This document shows positions 24,691 to 33,744 of a DNA stretch of 64,000 nucleotides, in pieces. This DNA is from CBCPMX01 sp965120355. GTDB taxonomy: Bacteria; Bacillota; Clostridia; Oscillospirales; Oscillospiraceae. The notes under the pieces were generated by a model, which saw nothing but the letters and a program-made list of their open reading frames with translations, made no database searches and was not told the origin of the DNA. The translations under genes and the position numbers were made by a program. The DNA lies in contig CBCPMX010000099.1 in the NCBI GenBank assembly GCA_965120355.1, forward strand, positions 1 to 64,000, read 5' to 3'. The first letter of the stretch is position 1. Each line of letters opens with the position of its first letter.

Positions 24691-26271
24691 TTACCGCTCT
24701 TTTGGGGGCGCGAAGTCTGGCACAGTATTCTGCCACGCCGGATGAAGGAACGCGCCGTTCAGAGCGCCGGTAACATGATCCTGCTCCCAAGCCAGCGTTC
24801 CGCCGACCCAGACGGCAGCCATGCCGCTGGAGAGCTGGCAGGGCTCTTCAAAGGTAGCCCGATCCTCCAGCGCCTCCGGAGACCAGAGCGCCAGATTTGC
24901 CCGTTTACCTTCGGCTACAATGCCCAGCGTGGGCAGGCTGTAGACCATCGCAGGCAGACCGGTCATCCGGTGAACAGCGGCGGCGACGGACGCCTCGTCG
25001 TGAAGATTGGCATAGTGCCGCAGATACCGGGTATGGGAGCCGTACAGACGGGGATGGGGGCGGTCGTCGGTGACATCGGTACTGTCGCTGCAGACCATAA
25101 CCCGGGGATGGGCATACGCTGTGCGCAGATCTTCTTCACAGGCGGAGCGGAGAATGGCTGGTATGTCGCGGCCCTCCAGCGCCAACAGATCCATCAGGGC
25201 GTCCGCCGGGGATTGTCCCCGCATACTGGAAATCTCGGACAGGTTTTTTCCGATATAGGGTTGGAGTTGAGGATGGGAGGCATAAGCTACGCTGATGTTT
25301 TCCCAGCCGGTGACAATGGAGCGGTTTTCCCAGACGTCGGTCCCCAACCGGAACCAGCGCCGCACCTCCGCCCGTGTAACAGGGGAGGACAGCAGCTGCG
25401 GTAGTACTTCCATGCCGCCTTCCAGTGTCCAGGGCGGCAGGACGATGGACAGGCCGGTGCTGGCGGCGGGGTAAGGGTAGGCGTCGGCATAGAGGTCCCC
25501 GCCCTGCCGGTTGGCGGCGTCCATCATGGCCAGCACTGTACGCACCTTGCCGTGGTTGGGTTTCCCACAGGCCTTCAAATGTGAAAGGACCGTGCGGCAG
25601 CCGGAGCGCTGGGCCACGGAAATGGCCTCCGCTGCCGCATCCAGCAGGCGGCTGCCTTCACAGCGCATGTGGGTACTGTATACGCAGCGGTGCGCGGCGC
25701 ATACCTGCGCCAGAGCCGTCAGTTCGTCGGTGTCGGCGTACATGCCCGGTGCGTATTCCAGACCGGAACTGAGACCGGCGGCGCCCTGCTGCAGCTGCGT
25801 GCGCAGAAGGGCTGCCATTTGCGCCAGGTGGGCTGCGTCACAGGCGCGGTCCCCGGGTCCCAATATGGTTTCCCGCAGATTGCCGTGACCGGTCATACTG
25901 ACCAGATCAAGGCCCAGCCCGGTGTTGCGGCAGGCGCCTCGGTATGCGGCCAGATCGGGAAACCCTACACTGGGAAAGGCGGAGTCGCCGCAGTGGCCGG
26001 TGATGAGGGTGGTAATGCCCTGGGCCAGCTTGTGGGCCGCTGCAGGGTCTCGGAGCATGGTGCGTTCGCAGTGTGTATGGACATCCAAAAAACCGGGAGA
26101 GAGAATGCGGCCGCCGCAGTCCGCTGTTCTGTCCGCATCTGCAGGGGACAGGGGGCTGCCATGGCAAACGGCGGCGATGGTGCCATCTTTGACTGCGACT
26201 TGTCCGGAAAACAGCGGACCGCCGGTACCGTCGGCAATGACGGCGTTGGTGAGCAGAAGATCATAGTTCAT
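24691..26271 (-). CDS. D-aminoacylase / N-acyl-D-amino-acid deacylase
   Basis: A 526-residue amidohydrolase-fold enzyme. GFLDVHTHCE near residue 60 gives the HxH metal site, SSGLEYAPGMYAD and HLKACGKPNHGKV are family signatures of D-aminoacylases, and CSDSTDV near 390 supplies the late catalytic aspartate. It removes acyl groups from N-acyl-D-amino acids, plausibly in cell-wall or peptide salvage. The start ATG 26271 follows AGGAGG. It lies 220 bases downstream of purA. Confidence 0.9.
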   Translation of the reverse strand: MNYDLLLTNAVIADGTGGPLFSGQVAVKDGTIAAVCHGSPLSPADADRTADCGGRILSPGFLDVHTHCERTMLRDPAAAHKLAQGITTLITGHCGDSAFPSVGFPDLAAYRGACRNTGLGLDLVSMTGHGNLRETILGPGDRACDAAHLAQMAALLRTQLQQGAAGLSSGLEYAPGMYADTDELTALAQVCAAHRCVYSTHMRCEGSRLLDAAAEAISVAQRSGCRTVLSHLKACGKPNHGKVRTVLAMMDAANRQGGDLYADAYPYPAASTGLSIVLPPWTLEGGMEVLPQLLSSPVTRAEVRRWFRLGTDVWENRSIVTGWENISVAYASHPQLQPYIGKNLSEISSMRGQSPADALMDLLALEGRDIPAILRSACEEDLRTAYAHPRVMVCSDSTDVTDDRPHPRLYGSHTRYLRHYANLHDEASVAAAVHRMTGLPAMVYSLPTLGIVAEGKRANLALWSPEALEDRATFEEPCQLSSGMAAVWVGGTLAWEQDHVTGALNGAFLHPAWQNTVPDFAPPKER

Positions 26272-26409
26272 GGGACACCCTCCTAAAGAAATGCCAAATC
26301 AGTCCGCTTCAGTTGGAAGCGAATTGGTTTACCCAGCGGATCAGGTGGAACAGCAGAAAATCCGTGCAGGCTTCTTTCCCTTTTCATATTTGATTTGAAT
26401 GAAAGCCGC

Positions 26410-26477
26410 ACACCCACAGTTTGTGGGTGTTTTCCGAATACGCACCCATGGGGCGGCTCCGTTGGGAACCGCCCCAT
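26410..26477 (-). other. Two hairpins between purA and the D-aminoacylase
   Basis: A 9-bp stem ATGGGGCGG/CCGCCCCAT (26448-26456 with 26469-26477) and a 9-bp stem ACACCCACA/TGTGGGTGT (26410-26418 with 26422-26430). On the minus strand neither has a T-run; on the plus strand the second runs into TTTT. They may attenuate purA read-through. Confidence 0.5.
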
Positions 26478-26493
26478 GCTGTACTTACAGAAA

Positions 26494-27768
26494 TTAACGG
26501 AAAATATTTTCGTGGCGTTTGGGACCTGTGGAGACAATTTGAATGGGAACGCCAATCTCCTGCTCCAGAAACAGAACGTAGTCCTGCGCCTGTTTGGGCA
26601 GCTGGTTCCAATCGGTGACGCCGCGGATGTCGCACTTCCAGCCGGGCAGCTTTGTGTAGACCGGTTTGGCGCGGTTCAGTCTGGGCGTTACGGGGAAATC
26701 GCGGGTGATCTCTCCATCAATATCGTAACCCACACAGACGGGGATTTCATCCAGATAGCCCAGCACGTCCAGACAGGTCAGCGCCACCTGCGTAGCGCCC
26801 TGGAGGCGGCAGCCATACCGGCTGGCTACAGCGTCAAAATAGCCTACGTCCCGCGGACGTCCTGTGGTGGCGCCGTACTCGCCGTTGTCGCCGCCCAGAC
26901 GGCGCAGGGTGTCGGCCTCTTCTCCCTCCAGACGGCAGACGAAGGCGCCGGCGCCGACAGCGCTGGAATAGGCCTTGGTGACGGCGACGACTTCTTTAAT
27001 TTCGCCGGGAGCCACACCCGCACCCACGCAGCCGAAGCCGGCCAGTGTGTGAGACGAGGTGGTGTAGGGGTAGATGCCGAAGTCCGGATCCCGCATGGTG
27101 CCAAGCTGCCCCTCCAACAGGACGGTCTTACCTTCTGCCAGTGCCTGAGTCAGAAATGCCTGGGCGTCGCCAATATAGGGAGCCAACTGGTCGCGCCAGC
27201 CCAGAAGCAGAGTCATCAGCGCTTCCGGTTCCAGCTTGGGCTGGTGGTACAGGTGTTCAAACAGCACGTTTTTCAGCGTGCAGATCTTCTCCACACGGGT
27301 GCGGAGAACCTCTTCGTCAAATAACTCGCACAACTGAATGCCGATCTTGGCGTACTTGTCGGAATAGAACGGCGCAATGCCGGACTTGGTGGAGCCAAAG
27401 GCGCTGCCGGCCAGACGGGCCTCCTCATAAGCGTCCTGAAGCTTGTGATAAGGCATCAGCAGCTGAGCCCGCTCGGAGAGCAGGATGTTGGGAGCAGGGA
27501 CGCCCTTGTCCGTCACGGACTTGAGCTCGCTGAGGAAAGCTTCCGGGTCAAACGCGACGCCGTTGCCGATGACATTGGTAATATGGGAATAACAGACGCC
27601 GGAGGGGAGCAGGTGCAGGGCAAATTTGCCGTAGTCGTTGATAATGGTGTGGCCGGCGTTGGCGCCGCCCTGAAAGCGGACCACCACATCGCTGGTTTCG
27701 GCCATCATGTCGGTGATTTTGCCCTTGCCCTCGTCGCCCCAGTTAGCGCCGACGATCGCTTTAATCAT
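26494..27768 (-). CDS. purA: Adenylosuccinate synthetase
   Basis: A 424-residue GTP-dependent enzyme joining IMP and aspartate in AMP synthesis. The N-terminus AIVGANWGDEGKGKITD with the P-loop-like GDEGKGK and the GGANAGHT motif are diagnostic. ATG 27768 has GGAGG upstream; a longer frame upstream lacks an RBS. Monocistronic from its own promoter. Confidence 0.96.
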   Translation of the reverse strand: MIKAIVGANWGDEGKGKITDMMAETSDVVVRFQGGANAGHTIINDYGKFALHLLPSGVCYSHITNVIGNGVAFDPEAFLSELKSVTDKGVPAPNILLSERAQLLMPYHKLQDAYEEARLAGSAFGSTKSGIAPFYSDKYAKIGIQLCELFDEEVLRTRVEKICTLKNVLFEHLYHQPKLEPEALMTLLLGWRDQLAPYIGDAQAFLTQALAEGKTVLLEGQLGTMRDPDFGIYPYTTSSHTLAGFGCVGAGVAPGEIKEVVAVTKAYSSAVGAGAFVCRLEGEEADTLRRLGGDNGEYGATTGRPRDVGYFDAVASRYGCRLQGATQVALTCLDVLGYLDEIPVCVGYDIDGEITRDFPVTPRLNRAKPVYTKLPGWKCDIRGVTDWNQLPKQAQDYVLFLEQEIGVPIQIVSTGPKRHENIFR

Positions 27769-27848
27769 AGTGATACCTCCGCGGATTGGGATTCGCAACC
27801 GCCCGAGCGGATTTGCCTTTTCCAAGCCCGCTTGTCAAACACGCGGAC

Positions 27849-27877
27849 ATTATACCGCATGAAGCCGGTTTTTTCAA
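27849..27877 (-). promoter_or_regulatory. SigA-type promoter of purA
   Basis: TTGAAA (complement of 27872-27877), 17-base spacer, TATAAT (complement of 27849-27854). Confidence 0.8.
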
Positions 27878-27910
27878 GGGTTTTCAGGACGCTTTGCAGG
27901 CAGAATCCTC

Positions 27911-27939
27911 TTTACTTTTGCTCTTCACTTTGATAAAAT
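27911..27939 (+). promoter_or_regulatory. Promoter of the YerC-like/methyltransferase/hslO unit
   Basis: TTTACT (27911-27916), 17-base spacer, TAAAAT (27934-27939), divergent from the purA promoter. Confidence 0.65.
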
Positions 27940-28004
27940 ATAAAAAACGGGTGCGAAATGCGTCTGGATTTGTACGGATATTACTCGCCAAAAGGAGCGT
28001 CTGC

Positions 28005-28304
28005 ATGAACAACAAAAATAAAAACACGAACCGCGAGGATGCGTTGTATCGGGCGATTTTATTGCTGGAGACGCCGGAAGAGTGTTACCGGTTTTTCCAG
28101 GACCTGTGTACCGTTTCGGAGATGAAGGCCATGGAGCAGCGGTTTCAGGTGGCCCGGCTGCTGGATGAGGGCCTGATCTATAACGACATTTTGGAAAAGA
28201 CCGGCGCCAGCAGCGCCACGATCAGCCGCGTCAACCGCTGCCTGAACTACGGAGCCGATGGGTACCGCACGATTCTCAGCCGGATGGAGGAGTCAGCGGA
28301 ATGA
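28005..28304 (+). CDS. YerC/YecD family TrpR-like DNA-binding protein
   Basis: A 99-residue TrpR-superfamily protein: EMKAMEQRFQVARLLDEGL and the helix-turn-helix GASSATISRVNRCLNYG. The family is common in Firmicutes; its regulon is not established. ATG 28005 follows AAAGGAG. It overlaps the next gene by four bases (ATGA). Confidence 0.9.
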   Translation: MNNKNKNTNREDALYRAILLLETPEECYRFFQDLCTVSEMKAMEQRFQVARLLDEGLIYNDILEKTGASSATISRVNRCLNYGADGYRTILSRMEESAE

Positions 28305-29056
28305 GCGCATACGAAGCGCTGGCGGCCTCTTATGATGGGCTCACTGGCGATGTGAACTATGAGGCCATTGCTGCGTTTTATGAACAGCTTCTGTCCGCCC
28401 AAGGGGTGCGGCCATTGACTGTGTTGGATATGGCCTGCGGTACCGGTTCGCTGTCGGTGGCCCTGGCAAAGCGCGGGTATCAGGTGCTGGGGGCGGACCG
28501 GTCGGAAGATATGCTGACGGTGGCTTTTGAAAAAGCCCAGTCTGTGGCAGAAAATCCTCCCTTTTTTGTCTGCCAATCGATGGAAGAGCTGGAGCTGCCG
28601 GAGCCGGTGGAGTGGGTGGTGAGCTGCCTGGACGCAGTGAACTACCTCACCGATCCGGCGGCCTGTGGGGAGGTTTTCCGCCGGGTCTATGAAACGCTAC
28701 AGCCCGGCGGTGTGTTCACGTTTGATGTCAACACGCCTGAGAAGCTCCGCGGCCTGGACGGCCAGGTCTTCCTTGATGAAAATGAAGACAGTTACTGCGT
28801 CTGGCGGGCGGAATTTGACGAGGAAGAAAACATCTGCTATTATGGCATGGATTTGTTCCAGCGCCAGGGAGCACTGTGGGCCCGCAGCTTTGAGGAGCAC
28901 GCCGAGTACGCGTACTCGGCCGGTCAGCTGCGGGACATGCTGGAGGCAGCTGGATTTCAGGATCTGAAGATTTATGGCGAATGGCGGCTGGAACCGCCGA
29001 AGACCGGCGAACAGCGTCTGGTCTTCTTCGCCAGAAGGAGCAATGCAAATGCGTGA
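28301..29056 (+). CDS. Class I SAM-dependent methyltransferase
   Basis: A 251-residue methyltransferase with motif I VLDMACGTGSLS near residue 42 and the post-motif aspartate GADRSEDML. The target is unknown. It lies between the YerC-like gene and hslO and overlaps both, so the three form one unit. Confidence 0.87.
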   Translation: MSAYEALAASYDGLTGDVNYEAIAAFYEQLLSAQGVRPLTVLDMACGTGSLSVALAKRGYQVLGADRSEDMLTVAFEKAQSVAENPPFFVCQSMEELELPEPVEWVVSCLDAVNYLTDPAACGEVFRRVYETLQPGGVFTFDVNTPEKLRGLDGQVFLDENEDSYCVWRAEFDEEENICYYGMDLFQRQGALWARSFEEHAEYAYSAGQLRDMLEAAGFQDLKIYGEWRLEPPKTGEQRLVFFARRSNANA

Positions 29057-29933
29057 CGAAATTGTACGCGCCATCTCCGCCGACGGAATGGTCAACGCCA
29101 TGGCGATTACCTCCGCCGGAATTGTGGAGCGGGCGCGGCAGATTCACAAGACGTTGCCGGTGGCTACGGCTGCCCTGGGCCGGGTGCTGACGGCCGCATC
29201 CATGATGGGGAACCTGCAAAAGGCGGACGATGGGTCCCTGACCCTGCAAATCCGCGGCGGCGGACCGTTGGGCCTTCTGCTGGCGGTGTCCGATGCTCAG
29301 GGAAATGTCCGCGGATATGTGGAGAATCCCGGCGTTCACATCATGGAGAAATACGCAGGAAAGCTGAATGTGGGCGCGGCGGTCGGGACCAACGGCACGC
29401 TGACTGTGATCCGCGACCTGCGGCTCAAGGAGCCGTATATCGGTTCCACAGAGCTGGTCTCCGGGGAGATTGCCGAGGATGTCACTGAATACTTTGCCCG
29501 CAGTGAGCAGACCCCCACGGCCTGTGCGCTGGGCGTCCTGGTGGACGTGGATCAGTCGGTGAAGGCTGCCGGCGGCTATCTGATCCAGCTGCTTCCCGGT
29601 GCGGATGGCAGCGTGATCGACCGGATTGAGGCCGGTATCCAACGGGCTGGGGCAGTGACGGCCAATCTGGCTGAGGGCCTGACGGCAGAGCAGCTGCTCC
29701 AGCGGGTGTTGGGAGAGCTGGATATGGAAATTCTGGAAACTACGCCGGTGGAATACCGCTGTTACTGCACCCGGGACCGGGTGGAGCGGGCGCTTTTGAG
29801 CATTGGCCGCCAGGAGCTGCTGGACATGGCCGCCGGGGGCAAGACGGAGACTGTGGAGTGCCAGTTCTGCGACACGGTTTACACCTTTACACCGGAGGAT
29901 CTGCGGGAGATGGTTGCCGGAGCGGGGGAGTGA
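29049..29933 (+). CDS. hslO: Redox-regulated chaperone Hsp33
   Basis: A 294-residue Hsp33. The C-terminal zinc switch is complete: CYC followed by CQFC about 30 residues later. It unfolds and becomes an active holdase on oxidation. Start at ATG 29049 with AAGGAG eight bases upstream; another ATG six bases before is too close to the RBS. Confidence 0.94.
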   Translation: MRDEIVRAISADGMVNAMAITSAGIVERARQIHKTLPVATAALGRVLTAASMMGNLQKADDGSLTLQIRGGGPLGLLLAVSDAQGNVRGYVENPGVHIMEKYAGKLNVGAAVGTNGTLTVIRDLRLKEPYIGSTELVSGEIAEDVTEYFARSEQTPTACALGVLVDVDQSVKAAGGYLIQLLPGADGSVIDRIEAGIQRAGAVTANLAEGLTAEQLLQRVLGELDMEILETTPVEYRCYCTRDRVERALLSIGRQELLDMAAGGKTETVECQFCDTVYTFTPEDLREMVAGAGE

Positions 29934-29995
29934 GCTGATTTTTCCTCGGATTTTTGTAGTTTGACAGCAAACCGGCGGTTTGCAAGTACTCAGGG

Positions 29996-30040
29996 AGGTT
30001 TTTGGAAGCCGGCGCAGCCGTGCCGGCTTCTGAAAAACCT
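29996..30040 (+). terminator. Long hairpin downstream of hslO
   Basis: AGGTTTTT-GAAGCCGGC pairs with GCCGGCTTC-AAAAACCT around an 8-base loop, a stem of about 17 bp with small bulges. No strict T-tract follows. Confidence 0.6.
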
Positions 30041-30060
30041 GAAAAAGTCGAAAAAAATGC

Positions 30061-30089
30061 TTGACAAATGGACAGCTTTCCGGTATAAT
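30061..30089 (+). promoter_or_regulatory. Consensus promoter of the tRNA operon
   Basis: TTGACA (30061-30066), exactly 17 bases, TATAAT (30084-30089): a perfect SigA consensus, as expected for a stable-RNA operon. Confidence 0.93.
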
Positions 30090-30122
30090 CAACTCCGTTG
30101 CTGATGAGAGATAGCGCACGAA

Positions 30123-30198
30123 GGGAGCATAGCTCAGCTGGGAGAGCACCTGCCTTACAAGCAGGGGGTCACAGGTTCGAGCCCTGTTGTTCCCACCA
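30123..30198 (+). tRNA. tRNA-Val (anticodon TAC)
   Basis: 76 nt including the encoded CCA. Acceptor GGGAGCA pairs with TGTTCCC; anticodon loop CTTACAA between CCTGC and GCAGG; T-loop GTTCGAG. Confidence 0.96.
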
Positions 30199-30203
30199 TA
30201 TTT

Positions 30204-30280
30204 GGCCCGGTAGTTCAGTCGGTTAGAACGCCAGCCTGTCACGCTGGAGGTCGTCGGTTCGAGCCCGATCCGGGTCGCCA
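30204..30280 (+). tRNA. tRNA-Asp (anticodon GTC)
   Basis: 77 nt with CCA. Acceptor GGCCCGG pairs with CCGGGTC; anticodon loop CTGTCAC between CCAGC and GCTGG. Five bases after tRNA-Val. Confidence 0.96.
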
Positions 30281-30310
30281 TGGGGGTTGCTTTGCAGCCC
30301 CCAAATATAT

Positions 30311-30386
<76 letters not shown>

Positions 30387-30391
30387 GCAAT

Positions 30392-30467
30392 GCGGGTGTA
30401 GCTCATCCGGTAGAGCGCCACCTTGCCAAGGTGGAGGTAGCGAGTTCGAGCCTCGTCACCCGCTCCA
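30392..30467 (+). tRNA. tRNA-Gly (anticodon GCC)
   Basis: 76 nt with encoded CCA. Acceptor GCGGGTG pairs with CACCCGC; anticodon loop TTGCCAA. It decodes GGC, the same codon as the glyS T-box specifier. Confidence 0.96.
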
Positions 30468-30473
30468 GTTCAA

Positions 30474-30533
30474 AACAAGCCCGAATGCAATTAAGTCCCG
30501 CTGCGCCGGGACTTGATTGCATTCGGGCTTGTT
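30474..30533 (+). repeat. 27-bp near-perfect inverted repeat after the tRNA operon
   Basis: Bases 30474-30500 pair with 30507-30533 with one G-U pair and a 6-base loop (CTGCGC). No T-run follows; a normal terminator comes right after. It may be a processing signal or a mobile palindrome. Confidence 0.75.
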
Positions 30534-30541
30534 CTTCGCCT

Positions 30542-30581
30542 CCGCCCCCGAACCCAGCTGCGCGGTTCGGGGGCGGTTTTT
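30542..30581 (+). terminator. Intrinsic terminator of the tRNA operon
   Basis: Perfect 13-bp stem CCGCCCCCGAACC (30542-30554) with 30564-30576, 9-base loop, then five T. Confidence 0.88.
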
Positions 30582-30675
30582 ATGCCTTGACAGGGCGGCG
30601 GCTGCGCCTCCTTTCGGATCACAACCGCTGCGCTGGGGTGTGCGCTGGAGCCTGCGCGGCGGGGCAGGCGCTTGT

Positions 30676-31320
30676 CTACAGAACGATGGGAAGAATCGCC
30701 TCCACCGTTTCTGCGAGATAGGTTGCGCCTGCGTTTTTCAGTTCTTCGTAGCTGCCGTAGCCGTACAGCACGCCAATGGAGTCCAGGCCGTGCTGTTTGG
30801 CGCCGAGAATATCATGTTCCCGGTCGCCGGCCATGATCGCTTTGGCGCCAGCCGGGAGCTGGCAGGTTTCCAGAGCATAGGCAATGACCTGATCCTTGCG
30901 GATGCGGCTTTCGTCCAAGGATGCGCCTGCGATATCGGAAAAATAGGCCGTAAGGCCGAAATGATCTAAAATTTGCCGGGCAAAGACCTCCGGCTTGGAG
31001 GTGGCGACGGCCAGACGTTTGCCAGCAGCCTTCAGAGCCGCCAGGACCCCTTCCACGCCGTCGTATACCCGGTTTTCAAACATGCCCCGGTCCGCAAAAT
31101 ACGCCCGGTAAAACGTCACGGCCTCCCGTGCAGCGTCCAGCGAAAGGCCGTAAAACCGTTGGAAGGACTCCAACAGCGGCGGGCCGATAAATGGATAAAG
31201 CGCTTCGCGTTGGGGGACGGGAATCCCCAGCTTCTCCAACGCATAGGCCACGGAATTGGTGATGCCAATGCCCGGGTCGGTAAGGGTGCCGTCCAGATCA
31301 AACAAAATCACATCGTACAT
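30676..31320 (-). CDS. HAD hydrolase, phosphoglycolate phosphatase-like
   Basis: A 214-residue haloacid-dehalogenase phosphatase: motif I DLDGTLTDP near residue 8, motif II VATSKP near 110, motif III AGDREHDILGA near 165, with the cap pattern FIGPPLLESF of the Gph-like clostridial group. Substrate not determinable. ATG 31320 has GGAGG upstream. Third gene of the mrnC-rqcH-HAD unit, 14 bases after rqcH. Confidence 0.88.
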   Translation of the reverse strand: MYDVILFDLDGTLTDPGIGITNSVAYALEKLGIPVPQREALYPFIGPPLLESFQRFYGLSLDAAREAVTFYRAYFADRGMFENRVYDGVEGVLAALKAAGKRLAVATSKPEVFARQILDHFGLTAYFSDIAGASLDESRIRKDQVIAYALETCQLPAGAKAIMAGDREHDILGAKQHGLDSIGVLYGYGSYEELKNAGATYLAETVEAILPIVL

Positions 31321-31334
31321 GGCGTTCCTCCGGC

Positions 31335-33095
31335 TTACTGTTTCCGCAGCTGTTCCACCAGGGCTTTGTCCGGCGTGACATAGATGGTGCGGTAGGTGTA
31401 GTAGACTACCATGCCGGGCTTGGCGCCGGCGGGCTTTTTCACATATTTGACCTGCGTATAGTCCACGGGGACGTTTTCGCTCTCCCGCGCCTGGGAGTAC
31501 CAGGCGGCCAGTTTGGCGGCTTCGGCAATGGTCTGCTGATCCGGCTCCTGCCCCTGGCAGGCGACGATGACGTGGCTGCCGTGGATCTTCTGGGTGTGAA
31601 GCCACAGGTCATATTTCATGGCCATCTTTGTGGTCAGCTGGTCGTTCTGCCGGTTGTTGCGGCCCACGTAGATGGGCAGCCCCGTGGACGAGACAAACTC
31701 CAGGGGCCGTGCAGCCTGCTGTTTCGCCCGCTTCTGCTTTCCCTTTTCTCGAATATAGCCGCCGTCCACCAGCTCCTGCCGGATGTCCTGAATGTCCCGG
31801 TCACCCTCGGCGCGGGAGAGTGCGTCCAGAACACTGTCCAGATATTCCAGCTCCATCTCGCCCTTGTTGATCTGCTCGGTCAGGTATTTTTCGGCGTTTT
31901 TCAGTTTCTGATAGTCTTTGTAGTATTTTGCCGCATTCTGCTGGGGGGACAGCAGCGGAGACAGAGGGATATCGATCTCCTGCATGTCCGGGTCGTAGAA
32001 ATCCACGGCCCGCAGGCTGGACTGGCCTTTTGTAATGTTGTGGAGATTGGCTGTCACAATGTCTCCCAGCTGGCGTTGGCGCTCTCGGGAGGCGGAGGCG
32101 GCCAGCTCCCGGCGCTGGTTCTGAAGCTTGCGCGCCGTGCGGTTGCGCAGATTGGAAACGGATTTGGTGATGGCCTGGCTCTTCTGCCGTACCCGTTCGG
32201 TGCGGTCGCGTTCGGCGTAGTAGGCGTCTAGCAGGGCGGAAAAGGTTTCATAGGTGCGGCAGGTCCTGTATCCGCCGTACTGGGTGATAGGCAGGAAGGT
32301 AAAGTCCTTAGGGGTATCCCCTTGAAAGAGCATGACCGGCGTGAAACTGCCTTGGCGAACAGATGCAAAGAATGCTGCCAGACCGCCGGCAAAGGCGGCG
32401 CGCTGGCCAGCGTCCAGTGCGCCCAGATCTGCGTCCTGGTCCCCCAGCAGTTGGACGGCCAATTCCCGGCAGGTCAGGGGAGACAAACCCAAAAACGTGT
32501 CCATCAGCCAGCTATCGGCCCGCTTTTGACCGCTTTGTTCCTCCAGCAGGGTGGCAAGCTGCTCCGGCGTGGTTTCCAGCGGATTCTGCTTGTCCTGGGA
32601 AGGGGGCAGGTGATAGAACAGGCCCGGCAAAACCTGACGCTTTTCGCTCATTTCGTAGTCCACACGGCGCAGACAGTCAATGATGCGCCCGTCGGGGCCG
32701 CAGAGGATCAGATTAGAGTTACGGCCCATGATCTCCAAAATCAGTTTTTTCTTTACCGGCTCGCCCATTTCGTCGGTACAGTCCAGCTCCAGTTCCAGAC
32801 ACCGCTCCATGGGCGGCTGGGTAATGGCGGCGATGCGTCCGCCCACCAGGTGCTTGCGCAGCAACATGCAGAACATGGGCGGGGTGGCCGGATTTTCAAA
32901 GTTTTCGTTGGTGAAATGGATCCGGGGCGCGTTGGGGCTGGCGCAAAGCACCAGCCGCCGGTTGGCGTCCCGGGAACGCAGCTGCAGCACCGCCGTGTCC
33001 CGGCTGGGCAGATAGATCTTGTCCACCTTGGCGCCCACGGCCTGACTTTGCAGTTCTGCCGTGACAGCGCGCAAAAATACAGCGTCAAATGGCAT
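31335..33095 (-). CDS. rqcH: RqcH/NFACT ribosome quality-control protein
   Basis: A 586-residue NFACT protein (formerly fibronectin-binding protein A-like): N-terminal NFACT-N domain (LRAVTAELQSQAVGAKVDKI), a middle coiled coil (about 290-440) and a C-terminal NFACT-R domain with HTQKIHGSHVIVAC. It binds obstructed 50S subunits and adds alanine tails in rescue of stalled nascent chains. ATG 33095 follows GGAGG and overlaps mrnC by 11 bases. Confidence 0.93.
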   Translation of the reverse strand: MPFDAVFLRAVTAELQSQAVGAKVDKIYLPSRDTAVLQLRSRDANRRLVLCASPNAPRIHFTNENFENPATPPMFCMLLRKHLVGGRIAAITQPPMERCLELELDCTDEMGEPVKKKLILEIMGRNSNLILCGPDGRIIDCLRRVDYEMSEKRQVLPGLFYHLPPSQDKQNPLETTPEQLATLLEEQSGQKRADSWLMDTFLGLSPLTCRELAVQLLGDQDADLGALDAGQRAAFAGGLAAFFASVRQGSFTPVMLFQGDTPKDFTFLPITQYGGYRTCRTYETFSALLDAYYAERDRTERVRQKSQAITKSVSNLRNRTARKLQNQRRELAASASRERQRQLGDIVTANLHNITKGQSSLRAVDFYDPDMQEIDIPLSPLLSPQQNAAKYYKDYQKLKNAEKYLTEQINKGEMELEYLDSVLDALSRAEGDRDIQDIRQELVDGGYIREKGKQKRAKQQAARPLEFVSSTGLPIYVGRNNRQNDQLTTKMAMKYDLWLHTQKIHGSHVIVACQGQEPDQQTIAEAAKLAAWYSQARESENVPVDYTQVKYVKKPAGAKPGMVVYYTYRTIYVTPDKALVEQLRKQ

Positions 33096-33501
33096 CGGTT
33101 TCCTCCATCAAATAGCAAAACAATTGATTGATCCGTTCCCGGCGTCCCAGCAGATACAGCGCGCCAAACAGCGCCTCCAGGCCGGTTGCCTTGGCGTACT
33201 GTTCGTGGGTGGCGTTTTTGGGAATGGTGTGGCGTGCATGGGCGTTGCGGCCGCGGCGGTAAATGGCCTGTTCTTCTTGCGTGAGAAGAGGCAGCAGTTT
33301 GTCCACAACGTCTGCCTGGGCCGGGGCGCTGACATAACGAACTGTGGCGCGGTGCAGGCTTCCGGAAGTCAGCTTGCCATGGCAGCACAGCCAGGTCCGG
33401 ACCAGCAGCTCAAATACGCCGTCGCCCACATGGGCCAGACCCAGGGCGCTGATGGCGCCTACAGCCTGTGGGTCCATGGCCGGAGAGAAGTAGTTCTCCA
33501 A
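33085..33501 (-). CDS. mrnC: Mini-ribonuclease III
   Basis: A 138-residue RNase III-fold protein without dsRNA-binding domain. ALGLAHVGDGVFELLVR and GLEALFGALYLLG are the Mini-III signatures; it matures 23S rRNA ends. I put the start at TTG 33501 (LENYFSPAMDP), because the family begins just before YF and AAGGAG lies nine bases upstream; the 25 codons before it do not fit the family. Confidence 0.9.
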   Translation of the reverse strand: MENYFSPAMDPQAVGAISALGLAHVGDGVFELLVRTWLCCHGKLTSGSLHRATVRYVSAPAQADVVDKLLPLLTQEEQAIYRRGRNAHARHTIPKNATHEQYAKATGLEALFGALYLLGRRERINQLFCYLMEETDAI

Positions 33502-33684
33502 ATTCAGACCGCTCCTTCCTGTGAAAACAGATTTGATCTCAGACAGTATACACGATTTTTTCTGAATTTGCATCAAAAATCTATTTTTGTGCAGATGAAC
33601 GCCGGTTGGACTGCCCGAAACAGGGCGAATGCGGGCGAAATCAGTTTTTTTTCATAAAATCCTGTCTGAAGGGCAATTGAATGA

Positions 33685-33713
33685 TTGACAAAACGATTAC
33701 AATCTGTTACAAT
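33685..33713 (+). promoter_or_regulatory. SigA-type promoter of the CHAP-domain gene
   Basis: TTGACA (33685-33690), 17-base spacer, TACAAT (33708-33713). The -10 overlaps an in-frame ATG at 33712, which therefore cannot be the start codon. Confidence 0.85.
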
Positions 33714-33744
33714 GACGAAAACAACCTGGAAAGGATTGATTCCA

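Noticed and set aside
27840..27860. Plus-strand promoter TTGTCA..TATACC
   Set aside because: Spacing is only 13 bases; the same bases fit the minus-strand purA promoter with a 17-base spacer.
28728..30281. 517-codon minus-strand frame
   Set aside because: Antisense to the methyltransferase and hslO and passing through two tRNA genes.
33712..33744. ATG at 33712 as the start of the CHAP-domain protein
   Set aside because: It overlaps the -10 of the promoter, so it would not be transcribed; TTG 33745 has a proper RBS and begins a clean signal peptide.
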